From assembly GCF_008642295.1 (NCBI RefSeq), contig NZ_CP029190.1, forward strand, positions 3,029,001 to 3,093,000: DNA of 64,000 nucleotides, in the 5' to 3' direction. The DNA comes from Streptomyces venezuelae. GTDB lineage: Bacteria > Actinomycetota > Actinomycetes > Streptomycetales > Streptomycetaceae. Shown here piece after piece: positions 30,221 through 40,778 of the stretch (position 1 is the stretch's first letter; every line of letters begins with the position of its first letter). The notes under the pieces were generated by a model. That model did no database searches. It saw nothing but the letters and a program-made list of their open reading frames with translations, and was not told the DNA's origin. The translations under genes were made by a program, and so were the position numbers.

Positions 30221-31093
30221 TCAGTAGGCGAAAGCCCGCGCCGTGTTGGCCGCCAGGGCCGTGGCCATCGCGTCCTCGTCGATGCCGCGGACCGCGGCCA
30301 TGGCCCGGACCGTGAGCGGAATCAGGTACGGCGCGTTGGGCCGTCCGCGGTACGGCGCCGGGGTCAGGTACGGCGCATCCGTCTCGACCAGGACCCGCTC
30401 CAGCGGGGTCACGGCGAGCGCGTCCCGCAGCGGCTGGGCGTTCTTGAAGGTGACGGTCCCGGCGAAGGACAGGTAGTAGCCGGCGGCGGCGCATTCGCGC
30501 GCCATGCCGGCGTCCCCGGAGTAGCAGTGGAAGACGGTGCGCTCCGGTGCGCCCTCCTCGCGGAGGATGCGCAGCACGTCGGCGTGGGCCTCCCGGTCGT
30601 GGATCACAAGTGCCTTGCTCTGCCGCTTGGCGATCTCGATGTGCGCCCGGAAGGAGGCTTCCTGTGCGGCCATGCCCTCCGGTCCGGTGCGGAAGTAGTC
30701 CAGGCCCGTCTCGCCGACCGCCTTGACCTGCGGCAGCGCGGCCAGCAACTCGATCTCGGCGAGGGCGTCGTCCAGCGCGGCCTGCCCGCCGCCGGCCCGG
30801 GCCCCCTGCCGCGACCAACCGTCCGGATCCCCGTGCACGATCCGCGGGGCTTCGTTCGGGTGAAGGGCGACCGCCGCGTGGACGTTCTCGTACGCGGCGG
30901 CGGTCTCGGCCGCCCACCGGGAGCCCTTCAGGTCGCAGCCGACCTGGACCACGGTGGTCACGCCGACCGAGGCGGCCTTGCGCAGGCCCTCCTCCACCGA
31001 GTCGCGCTGCATGTCCAGGTGGGTGTGGGAATCGGCCACCGCCACCCGGAGCGGTTCGGGCAGCGGCGGCATCTCGTCAGTGCTGGGGCTCAT
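30221..31093 (-). CDS. TatD family metal-dependent deoxyribonuclease
   Basis: 290 aa from the ATG at 31093. TIM-barrel amidohydrolase-fold nuclease: the metal site starts at ADSHTHLDMQRDSVEEGL, continues with VGETGLDYFRTG (Glu), LVIHDREAHADVLR, FHCYSGDAGMA, and ends VLVETDAPYLTPAPYRGRPN (Asp). It probably trims DNA 3' ends in repair. It sits upstream of the Rpf-rsmA-ispE group in the same direction, as in many Gram-positive genomes where tatD, rpf, rsmA and ispE are neighbours. Confidence 0.93.
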   Translation of the reverse strand: MSPSTDEMPPLPEPLRVAVADSHTHLDMQRDSVEEGLRKAASVGVTTVVQVGCDLKGSRWAAETAAAYENVHAAVALHPNEAPRIVHGDPDGWSRQGARAGGGQAALDDALAEIELLAALPQVKAVGETGLDYFRTGPEGMAAQEASFRAHIEIAKRQSKALVIHDREAHADVLRILREEGAPERTVFHCYSGDAGMARECAAAGYYLSFAGTVTFKNAQPLRDALAVTPLERVLVETDAPYLTPAPYRGRPNAPYLIPLTVRAMAAVRGIDEDAMATALAANTARAFAY

Positions 31094-31103
31094 ACGGCCG
31101 ATC

Positions 31104-31631
31104 TTATGACCGGCTCAGCCGTGCCTTGAGGCGGGCGAACCAGCCGGTCCGCTCGTCCGGGTCGATGGCCACCGGTCCCGGCGCATCGTGGGTCCGGGCC
31201 GCCGCCTTGCGCTGCTTCGGCGGGCGCGGCACATCGGCCCCGGCCGGCACCGGGCCGGCGATCCCGGGGGCGATCCGGTGGTGGTAGAGCTGGTCGATCA
31301 TGCCGAGTACGGCGGAGACCTGCCCCTCCCGCATGATCCGGACCACGTGCCCGCCGCAGTTGTGGCAGGTGGGGTTGGAGAGGGGTGACGGCACCCGTTC
31401 CCCCTCGACCCGGTGGATGATGAACGGCTGGCCCTTGCCGTCGGTGTGGTGCTCTATGTCGTAGGACTGCTCCCAGCCGTATCCGCACCGCATACAGGCG
31501 AAGGAATAGGCCTCGCGGACCGTCCCCACGGGGGCGGAGAACAGGGGCCCGGAAGCCGCCGGGGTGGGGGCCGCCGGAGCCGCCGTGGGTGCCGTGGCGG
31601 CCGTGACAGGGGGGTGGGCGATCTCGCTCAT
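31104..31631 (-). CDS. Zinc-ribbon-containing conserved protein
   Basis: 175 aa from the ATG at 31631, preceded by GAGGAG. After an Ala/Pro/Thr-rich N-terminus (~1-30) the core has CMRCGYGW and, about 50 residues later, CHNCGGH, forming a four-cysteine zinc ribbon around EQSYDIEHH. A basic C-terminal tail follows (PRPPKQRKAAAR). It lies between rsmI and the TatD gene in the same direction. No characterised homologue is recognised; a nucleic-acid-binding or adaptor role is only a guess. Confidence 0.8.
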   Translation of the reverse strand: MSEIAHPPVTAATAPTAAPAAPTPAASGPLFSAPVGTVREAYSFACMRCGYGWEQSYDIEHHTDGKGQPFIIHRVEGERVPSPLSNPTCHNCGGHVVRIMREGQVSAVLGMIDQLYHHRIAPGIAGPVPAGADVPRPPKQRKAAARTHDAPGPVAIDPDERTGWFARLKARLSRS

Positions 31632-31802
31632 GCCAGCTCCTCTTGTTCCGCTGGTGTCCTCACCAGTGGACGCCTCTCCGGCGGGGAGCGCATCAGGCCC
31701 TGTCGACTGTTGGACGGTCTTTGGGCGATTCATTCCCCAAAGCGCCCGGTGGGGGGTCTGAGCTTGTCCGGGCTTTGCCTTTCAGGTTAGCCCTTTACCG
31801 AC

Positions 31803-32711
31803 TTACGGCACCTTTTGTGCCGCGTTCTTTGCCGCCACCACCGCATCGAAGACCTCCCGCTTGGGAAGGCCGGCCTCGGCGGCGACCGCCGCGATGGCCT
31901 CCTTGCGCCGCTCCCCCGCCTCCTCGCGCACCTGCACCCGGCGTACCAGTTCCGCGGCGTCCACCTCGCCCGGCGCCGCCTCCGGGGCGCCCTCGACCAC
32001 GACGGTGATCTCACCGCGCACCCCGTCGGCGGCCCATTCGGCCAGCTCGCCGAGGCCGCCGCGCCTGACCTCCTCGTAGGTCTTGGTCAGCTCGCGGCAG
32101 ACGGCCGCCCGGCGGTCCGCGCCGAACACCTCGGCCATGGCCGCCAGGGTGTCGTCCAGCCGGTGCGGGGCCTCGAAGTAGACGAGCGTGCGCCGCTCGC
32201 CCTCGACCTCCCGGAGCCGGCCCAGGCGCTCGCCGGCCTTGCGGGGCAGGAAGCCCTCGAAGCAGAACCGGTCCACCGGGAGGCCGGACAGCGCCAGCGC
32301 CGTCAGCACGGCGGACGGGCCGGGCACCGCCGTCACCCTGATGTCCTTCGCGACGGCGGCGGCGACCAGCCGGTAGCCGGGGTCGGAGACCGAGGGCATG
32401 CCCGCGTCGGTCACCAGCAGCACCCGGGCCCCGGCTTCCAGCGCTTCGACGAGTTCGGGGGTGCGGGCCGACTCGTTGCCCTCGAAGTACGAGACCACCC
32501 GGCCGGTGGTGTGCACGCCCAGGCCCTGGGTGAGCCGGCGCAGCCGCCGGGTGTCCTCGGCCGCGATCACATCGGCTCCGGCGAGCTCGGTGGCGAGCCG
32601 GGGCGGCGCGTCCGCGAGGTCGCCGATGGGCGTTCCGGCGAGGACGAGGACGCCGGGGCCACCGGACTGGCCGCCGGGGTGGGTGGGCTGGCTGGGCTGC
32701 GTAACGGTCAC
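31803..32711 (-). CDS. rsmI: 16S rRNA 2'-O-ribose C1402 methyltransferase
   Basis: 302 aa from a GTG at 32711. Methylates C1402 of 16S rRNA. Tetrapyrrole-methylase-fold features: LAGTPIGDLADAPPRLATEL, ADVIAAEDTRRLRRL, TDAGMPSVSDPGYRLV, and PGPSAVLTALALSGLP. C-terminal residues continue with the usual helical tail. Divergent from pmt with 77 bp between. Confidence 0.95.
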   Translation of the reverse strand: MTVTQPSQPTHPGGQSGGPGVLVLAGTPIGDLADAPPRLATELAGADVIAAEDTRRLRRLTQGLGVHTTGRVVSYFEGNESARTPELVEALEAGARVLLVTDAGMPSVSDPGYRLVAAAVAKDIRVTAVPGPSAVLTALALSGLPVDRFCFEGFLPRKAGERLGRLREVEGERRTLVYFEAPHRLDDTLAAMAEVFGADRRAAVCRELTKTYEEVRRGGLGELAEWAADGVRGEITVVVEGAPEAAPGEVDAAELVRRVQVREEAGERRKEAIAAVAAEAGLPKREVFDAVVAAKNAAQKVP

Positions 32712-32788
32712 CCGCCCATCCTCTCAGCCCGCACCCCGGGGCCACCCGGTGCTGGGGTTCGCACAGGACCGTTCCCTACGATGCTCCG

Positions 32789-34474
32789 GTGACCAGTACC
32801 GCGACGCTCACCGAGCCCCACGCGCCCAACCCGCCCCACCGGGACGACGTACGCGCGCGCCTGGTGCCGCCGTACGCCAGACCGTCCGCCCAGCTGTGGC
32901 TGGCGCTGAAGGTTCCGCAGGAGGCGGCCGGCACCGTCAACCGGGTGCTGGCCTGGGCGGGTCCGCTGCTGGTGGCGCTGGTCGCCGGCCTGCTGCGGTT
33001 CTGGCACCTGGGCAGCCCCAAGACGGTGATATTCGACGAGACGTACTACGCGAAGGACGCGTGGGCGACGATCCGGCAGGGCTACGAGGCGAGCTGGCCC
33101 AAGGACATCGACAAGTCGATCATCGCCAATCCGGACGGGGTGCCGCTGCCGCTGGAGCCGGGGTACGTGGTCCATCCGCCGGTCGGCAAGTGGGTGATCG
33201 GCCTCGGCGAGTGGATGTTCGGGTTCGACCCGTTCGGCTGGCGGTTCATGACCGCCGTGCTCGGCACCCTGTCCGTGCTGATGCTGTGCCGGATCGGGCG
33301 GCGGCTGTTCCGCTCCACCTTCCTGGGCTGCCTGGCGGGCCTGCTGCTGGCGGTCGACGGCCTGCACCTGGTGATGAGCCGCACCGCGCTGCTCGACCTG
33401 GTGCTGATGTTCTTTGTCCTGGGTGCCTTCGGAGCGCTGCTCATCGACCGGGACGCGGCACGGGCCCGGCTCGCCGCCGCCCTGCCGGTGGACGAGGAGG
33501 GCCGGACCCGGCCGGACGCGGCGATCGCGGAAACCCTCCGTCTGGGGTACTTCCTGGGCTGGCGGCCGTGGCGGCTGGTCGCGGGCGTCTGCCTCGGCCT
33601 GGCCTTCGGCACCAAGTGGAACGGCCTCGTCGTCCTCGCCTTCTTCGGCATCCTCACGGTGCTGTGGGACGCCTCGGCCCGCCGGGTCGCGGGCGCGGGC
33701 ACCCCGTACGCGGCGATGCTGCGCCGTGACGCCCTCCCGGCGTTCCTGTCCACCGTGCCGGTCGCCCTCGGCGTGTACGTGGCCTCCTGGGCGGGCTGGA
33801 TCCTCAGCCCGGACAACGGCAAGGGCGGCTACTTCCGCGACTGGTCGGCCAAGCAGGGCGGGGTGTCCTGGCTGCCGGACTGGCTGACCAGCCTGTGGCA
33901 CTACGAGGTGGAGGTCTACAACTTCCACGTCGGCCTGACCGACGGCCACACGTACGAATCGAACCCGTGGAGCTGGCTGGTCCTGGGCCGGCCGGTGTCC
34001 TACTTCTACGAGTCCCCCGACCCCGGCACGGCCGGCTGCCCGGCCACCGAGACGGCCAAGTGCGCCCGCGAGGTCCTGGCCCTGGGCACCCCGCTGCTGT
34101 GGTGGACGGCCTGCTTCGCGCTGCTCTACGTGCTGTGGCGGTGGGCCTTCCGCCGCGACTGGCGCGCGGGCGCGATCGCCTGCGCGGTGGCCGCCGGCTA
34201 CCTGCCCTGGTTCAACTACCAGGAGCGGACCATCTTCTACTTCTACGCGGTGGTGTTCGTCCCGTACCTCTGCCTGGCGGTGGCGATGCTGGTGGGTGCC
34301 CTGCTGGGCCCGGCCGGATCCTCCGAACGGCGGCGCACGCTGGGCGCCATCGGGGCGGGCGTCCTGGTCCTGCTGATCATCTGGAACTTCGTGTACTTCT
34401 GGCCGATCTACACCGGCGAGACCCTGCCGATGGAGTCCTGGCGCAACCGCATGTGGCTGGACACCTGGGTCTAG
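32789..34474 (+). CDS. pmt: Protein O-mannosyltransferase
   Basis: 561 aa from a GTG at 32789. GT39-type integral membrane enzyme that transfers mannose from polyprenyl-phosphate mannose to secreted proteins. The N-terminal loop contains the catalytic acidic motif FDETYYAKDAWATI (Asp-Glu), after the first membrane span (LLVALVAGLLRFWHL). About ten further spans follow, and the C-terminus ends in the conserved IIWNFVYFWPIYTGETLP block. In S. coelicolor the orthologue is required for glycoprotein formation and phage phiC31 reception. Adjacent genes are not glycosylation genes. Confidence 0.94.
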   Translation: MTSTATLTEPHAPNPPHRDDVRARLVPPYARPSAQLWLALKVPQEAAGTVNRVLAWAGPLLVALVAGLLRFWHLGSPKTVIFDETYYAKDAWATIRQGYEASWPKDIDKSIIANPDGVPLPLEPGYVVHPPVGKWVIGLGEWMFGFDPFGWRFMTAVLGTLSVLMLCRIGRRLFRSTFLGCLAGLLLAVDGLHLVMSRTALLDLVLMFFVLGAFGALLIDRDAARARLAAALPVDEEGRTRPDAAIAETLRLGYFLGWRPWRLVAGVCLGLAFGTKWNGLVVLAFFGILTVLWDASARRVAGAGTPYAAMLRRDALPAFLSTVPVALGVYVASWAGWILSPDNGKGGYFRDWSAKQGGVSWLPDWLTSLWHYEVEVYNFHVGLTDGHTYESNPWSWLVLGRPVSYFYESPDPGTAGCPATETAKCAREVLALGTPLLWWTACFALLYVLWRWAFRRDWRAGAIACAVAAGYLPWFNYQERTIFYFYAVVFVPYLCLAVAMLVGALLGPAGSSERRRTLGAIGAGVLVLLIIWNFVYFWPIYTGETLPMESWRNRMWLDTWV

Positions 34475-34520
34475 CCCTACGATCTCGTCAAGATCACCAA
34501 CTGCGGGGGGCGCGGACAAC

Positions 34521-35033
34521 ATGATCGAATATGGCTTCACGGACCGGGCGGGCCGGGCGATAGGCCTGGCCGGGGTGACGGACGAAAACTGGCGAGCCGT
34601 CGCCGACATCGCGCCCCGGGACGACCAACGCCGTTTCGTCGCCGCGCTGGCGGCCCGCTATCTGCTGCTCTCCTGGCGCGGCGGGGACTGGAACTCGCTG
34701 GCCGTGACGGCCGATGACGCGGTGGTCGGCCATGTGATGTGGGCGTACGACGACGGTGACGGCAGCCACTGGATCGGCGGCATGGTCGTCGACGCCTCCG
34801 AACAGGGCAAGGGCGTGGGCCGTGCCGCGGTCCGCGTCCTGGCGCGGTGGCTGTCGGAGCGCCCCGGTTTCCGGGAGGTACGCCTCTCCTACCATCCGGA
34901 CAACACCTCGGCCGCGCACCTGTACGAGTCGATCGGCTTCACCCTCACCGGGGAGCGCGAGGACGACGAGGTCGTCGCCGCGCTGAGCACGCGGGCCACC
35001 GATAAGGCTGGACACCCAGGCCCAACTGATTGA
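34521..35033 (+). CDS. GNAT family N-acetyltransferase
   Basis: 170 aa from the ATG at 34521, with a G-rich site upstream. The acetyl-CoA motif is VDASEQGKGVGRAAVRVLARWL, preceded by WIGGMVV, and the C-terminal motif is NTSAAHLYESIGFTLTGERE. Substrate unknown. Placed between pmt and the PBP gene. Confidence 0.85.
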   Translation: MIEYGFTDRAGRAIGLAGVTDENWRAVADIAPRDDQRRFVAALAARYLLLSWRGGDWNSLAVTADDAVVGHVMWAYDDGDGSHWIGGMVVDASEQGKGVGRAAVRVLARWLSERPGFREVRLSYHPDNTSAAHLYESIGFTLTGEREDDEVVAALSTRATDKAGHPGPTD

Positions 35034-35073
35034 ACATGTTCAGACTGTTGTGACTCCTGGGGAGGGGACTGTC

Positions 35074-36714
35074 GTGAACGGGGCGGCCAAGGGGGCCATC
35101 GTCGGCGGGGTGTTCCTGGCGATGGTGGGCGGGGCCGGGTACGGGGTGTTCGCCCTGGTCTCGGACGATTCGGTGAACATCCAGCAGGCCGCAGACGGCA
35201 ACCGCCCGGCAGCGGTGGGCAGCGGCCCGCCGAGCGCCAAGGAGGTCGAGCAGACCGCCAAGGCGTTCCTGGCGGCCTGGGCCGCCGGGGACGAGCGGGC
35301 GGCGGCCGACCTGACGAACAACGCGCAGGCGGCGCAGCCTGCGGTGGCCGGGTTCAAGGCCAAGGCGTACGTCTCCAAGGCGGTGATCACCCCGGGCAAG
35401 GCGGCCGGGGCCACGGTCCCGTTCACGGTCGCGGCCGAGGTCACCTACGAGGGCACCACCAAGCCGCTGGCGTACAGCTCCCAGCTCACCGTGGTGCGCG
35501 GGATGACCACCGGCAAGGCGCTGGTGGACTGGCAGCCCTCGGTGCTCCACCCGCAGCTGCAGAAGGACGAGTCGCTGCGCGCGGGCACCCCGGCGGCCCC
35601 GCCGGTCACGGCGGTGGACCGGAACGGCAAGGAGCTCAGCCCGGAGAAGTACCCCTCACTGCGGCCGGTGCTCGACCAGCTGCGCAAGACGTACGGGGAC
35701 CAGGCCGGCGGCACCTCCGGTGCGGAGCTGTGAATCGAGCCGGCCGCCCAGGACGCACCGAAGCGGACCCTGCTGACCCTGGTCGAGGGCAAGCCGGGGA
35801 CGATCCGGACCCGGCTGGACGCGGGGGTGCAGGCGGCGGCCGAGCAGGCGGTGAAGAAGTATCCGGAATCCTCGGTGGTGGCCATCAAGCCGAGCACGGG
35901 GGACATCCTGGCCGTCGCCAACAACCGCAAGGACGGGTTCAACGCGGCGATGCAGGGGATGCGGGCGCCCGGCTCCACGATGAAGATCGTGTCGGCGGCC
36001 ATGCTGCTGGACCGGGGGCTGGTCGCGGCGGACAAGGTGGCCCCGTGCGAGCCGAGCGTGTCCTGGGACGGGAAGGTCTTCACGAACCTGAAGGGCTTCT
36101 CGCTGACCGGCCAGCCCTTCGCCACCAGCTTCGCCAAGTCCTGCAACACCGCCTTTATCGGGAAGATCGACGAGGTGGACGACAACGGGGCGCTGCCGCG
36201 CGAGGCACGCGAGGTCTTCGGCATCGGCCTGGACAACTGGAAGACCGGGGTCGCGTCCTGGGACGGCGTGGTCCCGGAGACCTCGGGTCCGGCGGCGGCG
36301 GCCGAGTACATCGGCCAGGGTGCGATCCAGATGAACCCGCTGAACATCGCGTCGATCACGGCGACGGCGAAGACGGGCGTGTTCCGGCAGCCGGTGATCG
36401 TGCCGGCCGATCTGGACAACCGGCCGATCGCGCAGGCGGAGCGCCGGATGAAGCCGGCGGTGCACCAGCAGCTGGTGCAGATGCTCCGGCGGACGGCGGC
36501 CCCCGGTGGCACCGCGGCCGAGGCGATGGCCTCGGTCGGCGGGGACAAGGGCGCGAAGACCGGCTCGGCGGAGGTCGGCGGCGAGGGCACCAGCCCGGAC
36601 AGCTGGTTCACCGGCTACGCGGGGGACGTGGCGGCGGCGGCCATGGTCGAAGCCGGCGGCCACGGCGGCGAAGCGGCAGGCCCCTTGGTGGCCACCATCC
36701 TCCGCGCAGGCTAG
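35074..36714 (+). pseudogene. Penicillin-binding protein gene interrupted by an in-frame TGA
   Basis: Reads as one 547-codon frame from a GTG at 35074 (GGGGAGGGG upstream) to TAG at 36712-36714, broken only by TGA at 35731-35733 (codon 220). The N-terminal part has one membrane anchor (~8-30) and an NTF2-like/MecA_N domain (KAFLAAWAAGDERAAADL). The part after the stop is a complete transpeptidase: SxxK at GSTMK (Ser301, Lys304), SxN at SCN (Ser356), and KTGS (Lys495). Codon use and protein character are continuous across the stop, and there is no ribosome binding site or start just after it. Likely a TGG-to-TGA change, a sequencing error, or read-through; the first half alone (219 aa) would have no catalytic domain. 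Confidence 0.75.
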
Positions 36715-36872
36715 CCGCCGCCCGGACCGGTGCTCGCGCCGGCCGGCCGTACCCCGCCCGGCGAGCCCGGGCGGACCGGCCCGGCCGGGCCGAACGCCGC
36801 CGCCCGACCTGACCGCCCCGAGCAGAACCCGGCCCGAACAGCCGCCCAGCGCCCCGCAGGGCATGGCCGGGG

Positions 36873-38048
36873 TTACAGGGACGTGCGGAGGGCGCGGATC
36901 AGGGACTGGGCGCGGGGGTCTGCCGTGACCGACTTCGCCAGCGCGTTGGTGGTGTAGCCGAAGCCGATCCCCGCCTCCGGGTCCGCGAAGGCCAGTGAGC
37001 CGCCCCGGCCCGGATGGCCGAAGGAGGCCGGGGACAGCAGCGGGGAGGCCGGGCCGTGCAGCATGTAGCCGGGGCCGAAGCGGGTGTGGACGACCAGCAC
37101 CCGGTCCGGGCCGGCGGACAGCTCTGCGCCCGCCCGGGCGGTGATCGCCGGGGTGAAGATCCGGGCGCCGTCCTCGACCACCCCGATCGTCGCCGCGTAG
37201 AAGCGGGCCAGCGCCCGCGCCGTACCGATGCCGGCCGAAGCGGGCAGTTCGGCCGCCCGCCAGGCCGGGTCGTTCTCGTCCGGCAGCGGATCGATCGCCG
37301 CAAACGCCCGCCGGGTCAGCGAACCGGGGTCCGCATACGCCTCCGAAACGTTTCTCCGCGGCCGGGTCTGCAACATCCCCGCCTTCTCCGGCGGCTCCAC
37401 CGGCGCCACCCGGCCCACCCGGTGCGCCTCCGTTTCCGGCAGGCCGATCCAGAAGTCGAGGCCGAGCGGCTCGGCTATCTCCTCCGCGAGCCAGGTGCCG
37501 ACCGTGCGCCCGGTCACCCGCAGCACCAGCTCGGACAGCAGCCAGCTGTAGGTCTGCGCGTGGTAGCCGTGCGCGGTGCCGGGCTCCCAGAAGGCCTGCT
37601 GCCCGGCGACCGCACGCGCCCCGGAGGTGCCGTCCGCAGCCTCCGCGGCCGTCAGCGGCCGGTCGAGCGCCGGAACGCCGGCCCGGTGCGCGAGCAGGTC
37701 CGCGACCAGGGTGCGCTCCTTGCCGCCGGCCTTGAACTCCGGCCAGTACGAGGCCACGGGAGCGGCCAGGTCCAGCAGCCCGCGCTGGTGCAGCAGCAGC
37801 GGCACCGCGGCGGCCACGCCCTTGGTCGCCGAGCGGACCACCACCGCGGTGTCCTCGGCCCACGGCTCGCCGCCGGGGCCACCGTCGGCATCCTTGGTGC
37901 CGCCCCACAGGTCCACGACCTTGCGGCCGTCCCGGTACACGGCCACCGCCGCGCCCCGGTCCCCGAGCACCTCGAAGTTCCGCGCGAACGCGTCCCGCAC
38001 GGGCTCGAAGCCCTCCGCCACCACACCCTGGATGTTCACGTTGTCCAC
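36873..38048 (-). CDS. Serine hydrolase of the beta-lactamase/EstB family
   Basis: 391 aa from a GTG at 38048, no signal peptide. Class-C-beta-lactamase-like fold: SxxK in VRSATKGVAA (Ser-Ala-Thr-Lys), Tyr-containing second motif near YHAQTYSWLL, and a C-terminal glycine-rich strand GHPGRGGSLAF. Family members are esterases, DD-peptidases or amidases; the cytoplasmic prediction favours an esterase (EstB-like). Converges on the PBP gene. Confidence 0.87.
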   Translation of the reverse strand: MDNVNIQGVVAEGFEPVRDAFARNFEVLGDRGAAVAVYRDGRKVVDLWGGTKDADGGPGGEPWAEDTAVVVRSATKGVAAAVPLLLHQRGLLDLAAPVASYWPEFKAGGKERTLVADLLAHRAGVPALDRPLTAAEAADGTSGARAVAGQQAFWEPGTAHGYHAQTYSWLLSELVLRVTGRTVGTWLAEEIAEPLGLDFWIGLPETEAHRVGRVAPVEPPEKAGMLQTRPRRNVSEAYADPGSLTRRAFAAIDPLPDENDPAWRAAELPASAGIGTARALARFYAATIGVVEDGARIFTPAITARAGAELSAGPDRVLVVHTRFGPGYMLHGPASPLLSPASFGHPGRGGSLAFADPEAGIGFGYTTNALAKSVTADPRAQSLIRALRTSL

Positions 38049-38104
38049 GGGCGGTCCAACAAGCCGCGGACTCCGCTTATGCCACCGCGCTCATGTCAGC
38101 GCGC

Positions 38105-38877
<773 letters not shown>

Positions 38878-38881
<4 letters not shown>

Positions 38882-39639
38882 ATCGTCCAACCCATCACAC
38901 AGACGGCGAGTGCCGCCACCGGCAGTACGGCCGCATACGCCCACTGCGCACGGCCGGCCGCCACCTCGTCGATCACCGGCATGGAGCCGGCGTACCCCCG
39001 GCTGACCATCGCCAGGTAGACCCGCTCGCCGCGCTCGTAGGAGCGGATGAACAGGGCGCCGGCGGTCTTGGCCAGCACCCCCCAGTGGCGGATCCCGCGC
39101 GCTTCGAAGCCGCGCGAGCGCCGGGCCACCGACATCCGGCGCAGCTCGTCGGCGATGACGTCACCGTAGCGGATCATGAAGGAGGCGATCTGGACCAGCA
39201 GCGGCGGCAGCTTGAGGCGCTGGAGTCCGAGCAGCAGCGCCCGCAGCTCGGTGGTGGAGGCAAGCAGCACCGAGGCCGCCACTCCGAGGGTGCCCTTGGC
39301 CAGGATGTTCCAGGCGCCCCACAGTCCGGAGACGGACAGCGAGAGCCCCAGCACCTTGACCTGTTCGCCCTCCGCGACGAAGGGCAGCAGGACCGCGAAC
39401 CCGACGAACGGGATCTCGATCACCAGTCGCCGCAGCAGGAAGCCGGCCGGGATCCGGGCCACCGCGGCGACCCCGGCGAGCAGCGCCGCGTACGCGCCGA
39501 AGGCCCACACCGCTTCGCGCGGGGTGGACACGACGACGAGGACGAAGGCGAAGGTGGCGGCGAGTTTGCAGTGGGCCGGCAGCCGGTGCACGGGCGAGTG
39601 TCCGTGCCGGTAGAGCTTGTGGCTGTGTCCGGCCGCCAC
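38878..39639 (-). CDS. cbiQ: ECF transporter T component CbiQ/NikQ
   Basis: 253 aa from a GTG at 39639, two bases after the cbiM stop. Integral membrane coupling subunit with about five to six spans. It contains the two Ala-Arg-Gly-type coupling helices: RSRGFEARGIRHW and VYLAMVSRGYAGSMP. An N-terminal His-rich segment (HSHKLYRHGHSP) could touch metal. Middle gene of the cbiM-cbiQ-cbiO operon. Confidence 0.92.
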
Positions 39640-39641
39640 GG

Positions 39642-40706
39642 TCAGACCGTCTCGGGCTGGGCCGCCGACGGCTGCTCGGAGTCCTGGCGGCGGCTGCGCG
39701 CCACCCAGAAGATCCCGGTGCCGACGGCGATGGTGGTGCCGACGCCGATCACGCCCGCGACACCGACGGGGATGCCCTCGGTCTCGCCGTACTCGGCGAG
39801 CGGGGAGCCGGCGGTGGCGTGCTCGTACTGGTCGGCCTTGGCGTCGATGCCCTTGTCGGCGGCGACCTTCTCCAGGCCGTCGGGGCTGGCGGAGGCGTAG
39901 AAGGAGACGAAGCCGGCCAGCAGCAGGGCGGCGGCCAGGCCGGCGCCCCACAGCTTCCGGGCACCGCCGGCGGCCGGGGCCCCGGCCGGTTCGGCCGGTT
40001 CGGCGGGTACGGCAGGTACGTCGACGAGTTCGCCGCCGACCCGCAGCTTGAGCGGGGTGCGCAGGCCCCGGGCGCCGTGGACCAGGTCCGGCCGGACGGC
40101 GAGTACGGCACCCACGGTCGCGGCGGTGATCAGGGCCTCGCCGAGGCCGATCAGGACGTGCACGCCGACCATGGCGGTGAGCACCTTGCCGACCGGCACG
40201 TCGGTGGTGCCGCCGATGGCGTAGAGCAGGGTGAAGGCCGCGGCGGACGCGGGCACCGAGACCAGCGCGCCGGTGAAGGCGGCGGCGGTGACCGAGGCCC
40301 GGGTGCGGGGCAGCACGGCGAGCAGCCCGCGGAAGATCGCATACGCGACCACCACGGTGACCACACCCATGATCGTGATGTTCACGCCGAGGGCGGTCAG
40401 GCCGCCGTCGGCGAACAGGACGCCCTGCATGAGCAGGACCACGGAGACGCAGAGCACGCCGGTGAAGGGGCCGACGAGCATCGCCGCCAGGGCACCGCCG
40501 AGGAGGTGGCCGCTGGTGCCTGCGGCCACCGGGAAGTTGAGCATCTGGACGGCGAAGATGAAGGCGGCGACCAGGCCGGCCAGCGGTGCGGTCCGTTCGT
40601 CGAGTTCCCGGCGGGCGCCGCGCAGGCTGACGGCCACGGCACCGGCGGCTGCGACGCCCGCCGCCACGGAGACGGGTGCATCGATGAATCCGTCGGGTAC
40701 ATGCAT
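39642..40706 (-). CDS. ECF substrate-binding permease CbiM/NikM with fused PDGLE domain
   Basis: 354 aa from the ATG at 40706. The start is fixed by the N-terminal MHVPDGFID, in which His2 is a metal ligand in this family; the second ligand region is GTSGHLLGG. Seven or so spans form the CbiM part. A hydrophilic linker (AVPAEPAEPAGAPAAGG) leads to a CbiN-like PDGLE domain (from ~265; SPDGLEKVAADKG) and a final span. Normally CbiM and CbiN are separate; the fusion occurs in actinobacteria and in nickel NikM-N systems. First gene of the operon, divergent from ssgE. Confidence 0.92.
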   Translation of the reverse strand: MHVPDGFIDAPVSVAAGVAAAGAVAVSLRGARRELDERTAPLAGLVAAFIFAVQMLNFPVAAGTSGHLLGGALAAMLVGPFTGVLCVSVVLLMQGVLFADGGLTALGVNITIMGVVTVVVAYAIFRGLLAVLPRTRASVTAAAFTGALVSVPASAAAFTLLYAIGGTTDVPVGKVLTAMVGVHVLIGLGEALITAATVGAVLAVRPDLVHGARGLRTPLKLRVGGELVDVPAVPAEPAEPAGAPAAGGARKLWGAGLAAALLLAGFVSFYASASPDGLEKVAADKGIDAKADQYEHATAGSPLAEYGETEGIPVGVAGVIGVGTTIAVGTGIFWVARSRRQDSEQPSAAQPETV

Positions 40707-40761
40707 GGTGTGTCCGCTCCGCTTCTTCACACAGTCTTTATCTCTCCCAGCATGTCGGCAG

Positions 40762-40778
40762 TTGCAAACCGTTGGCAA
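40762..40778. promoter_or_regulatory. Nur-like nickel-responsive operator
   Basis: TTGCAA-ACCGT-TGGCAA matches the Streptomyces Nur box (tTGCaa-N5-ttGCAA) with one mismatch. It lies 56 bp upstream of the CbiM/NikM start and 114 bp upstream of the ssgE start, in their shared divergent promoter. Nur is the Fur-family nickel sensor. Match by eye; affinity untested. Confidence 0.68.

Noticed and set aside
36715..36872. GC-rich repeats between the PBP gene and the serine hydrolase
   Set aside because: Only short, imperfect CCGG-type repeats between converging genes; no clear hairpin or gene.
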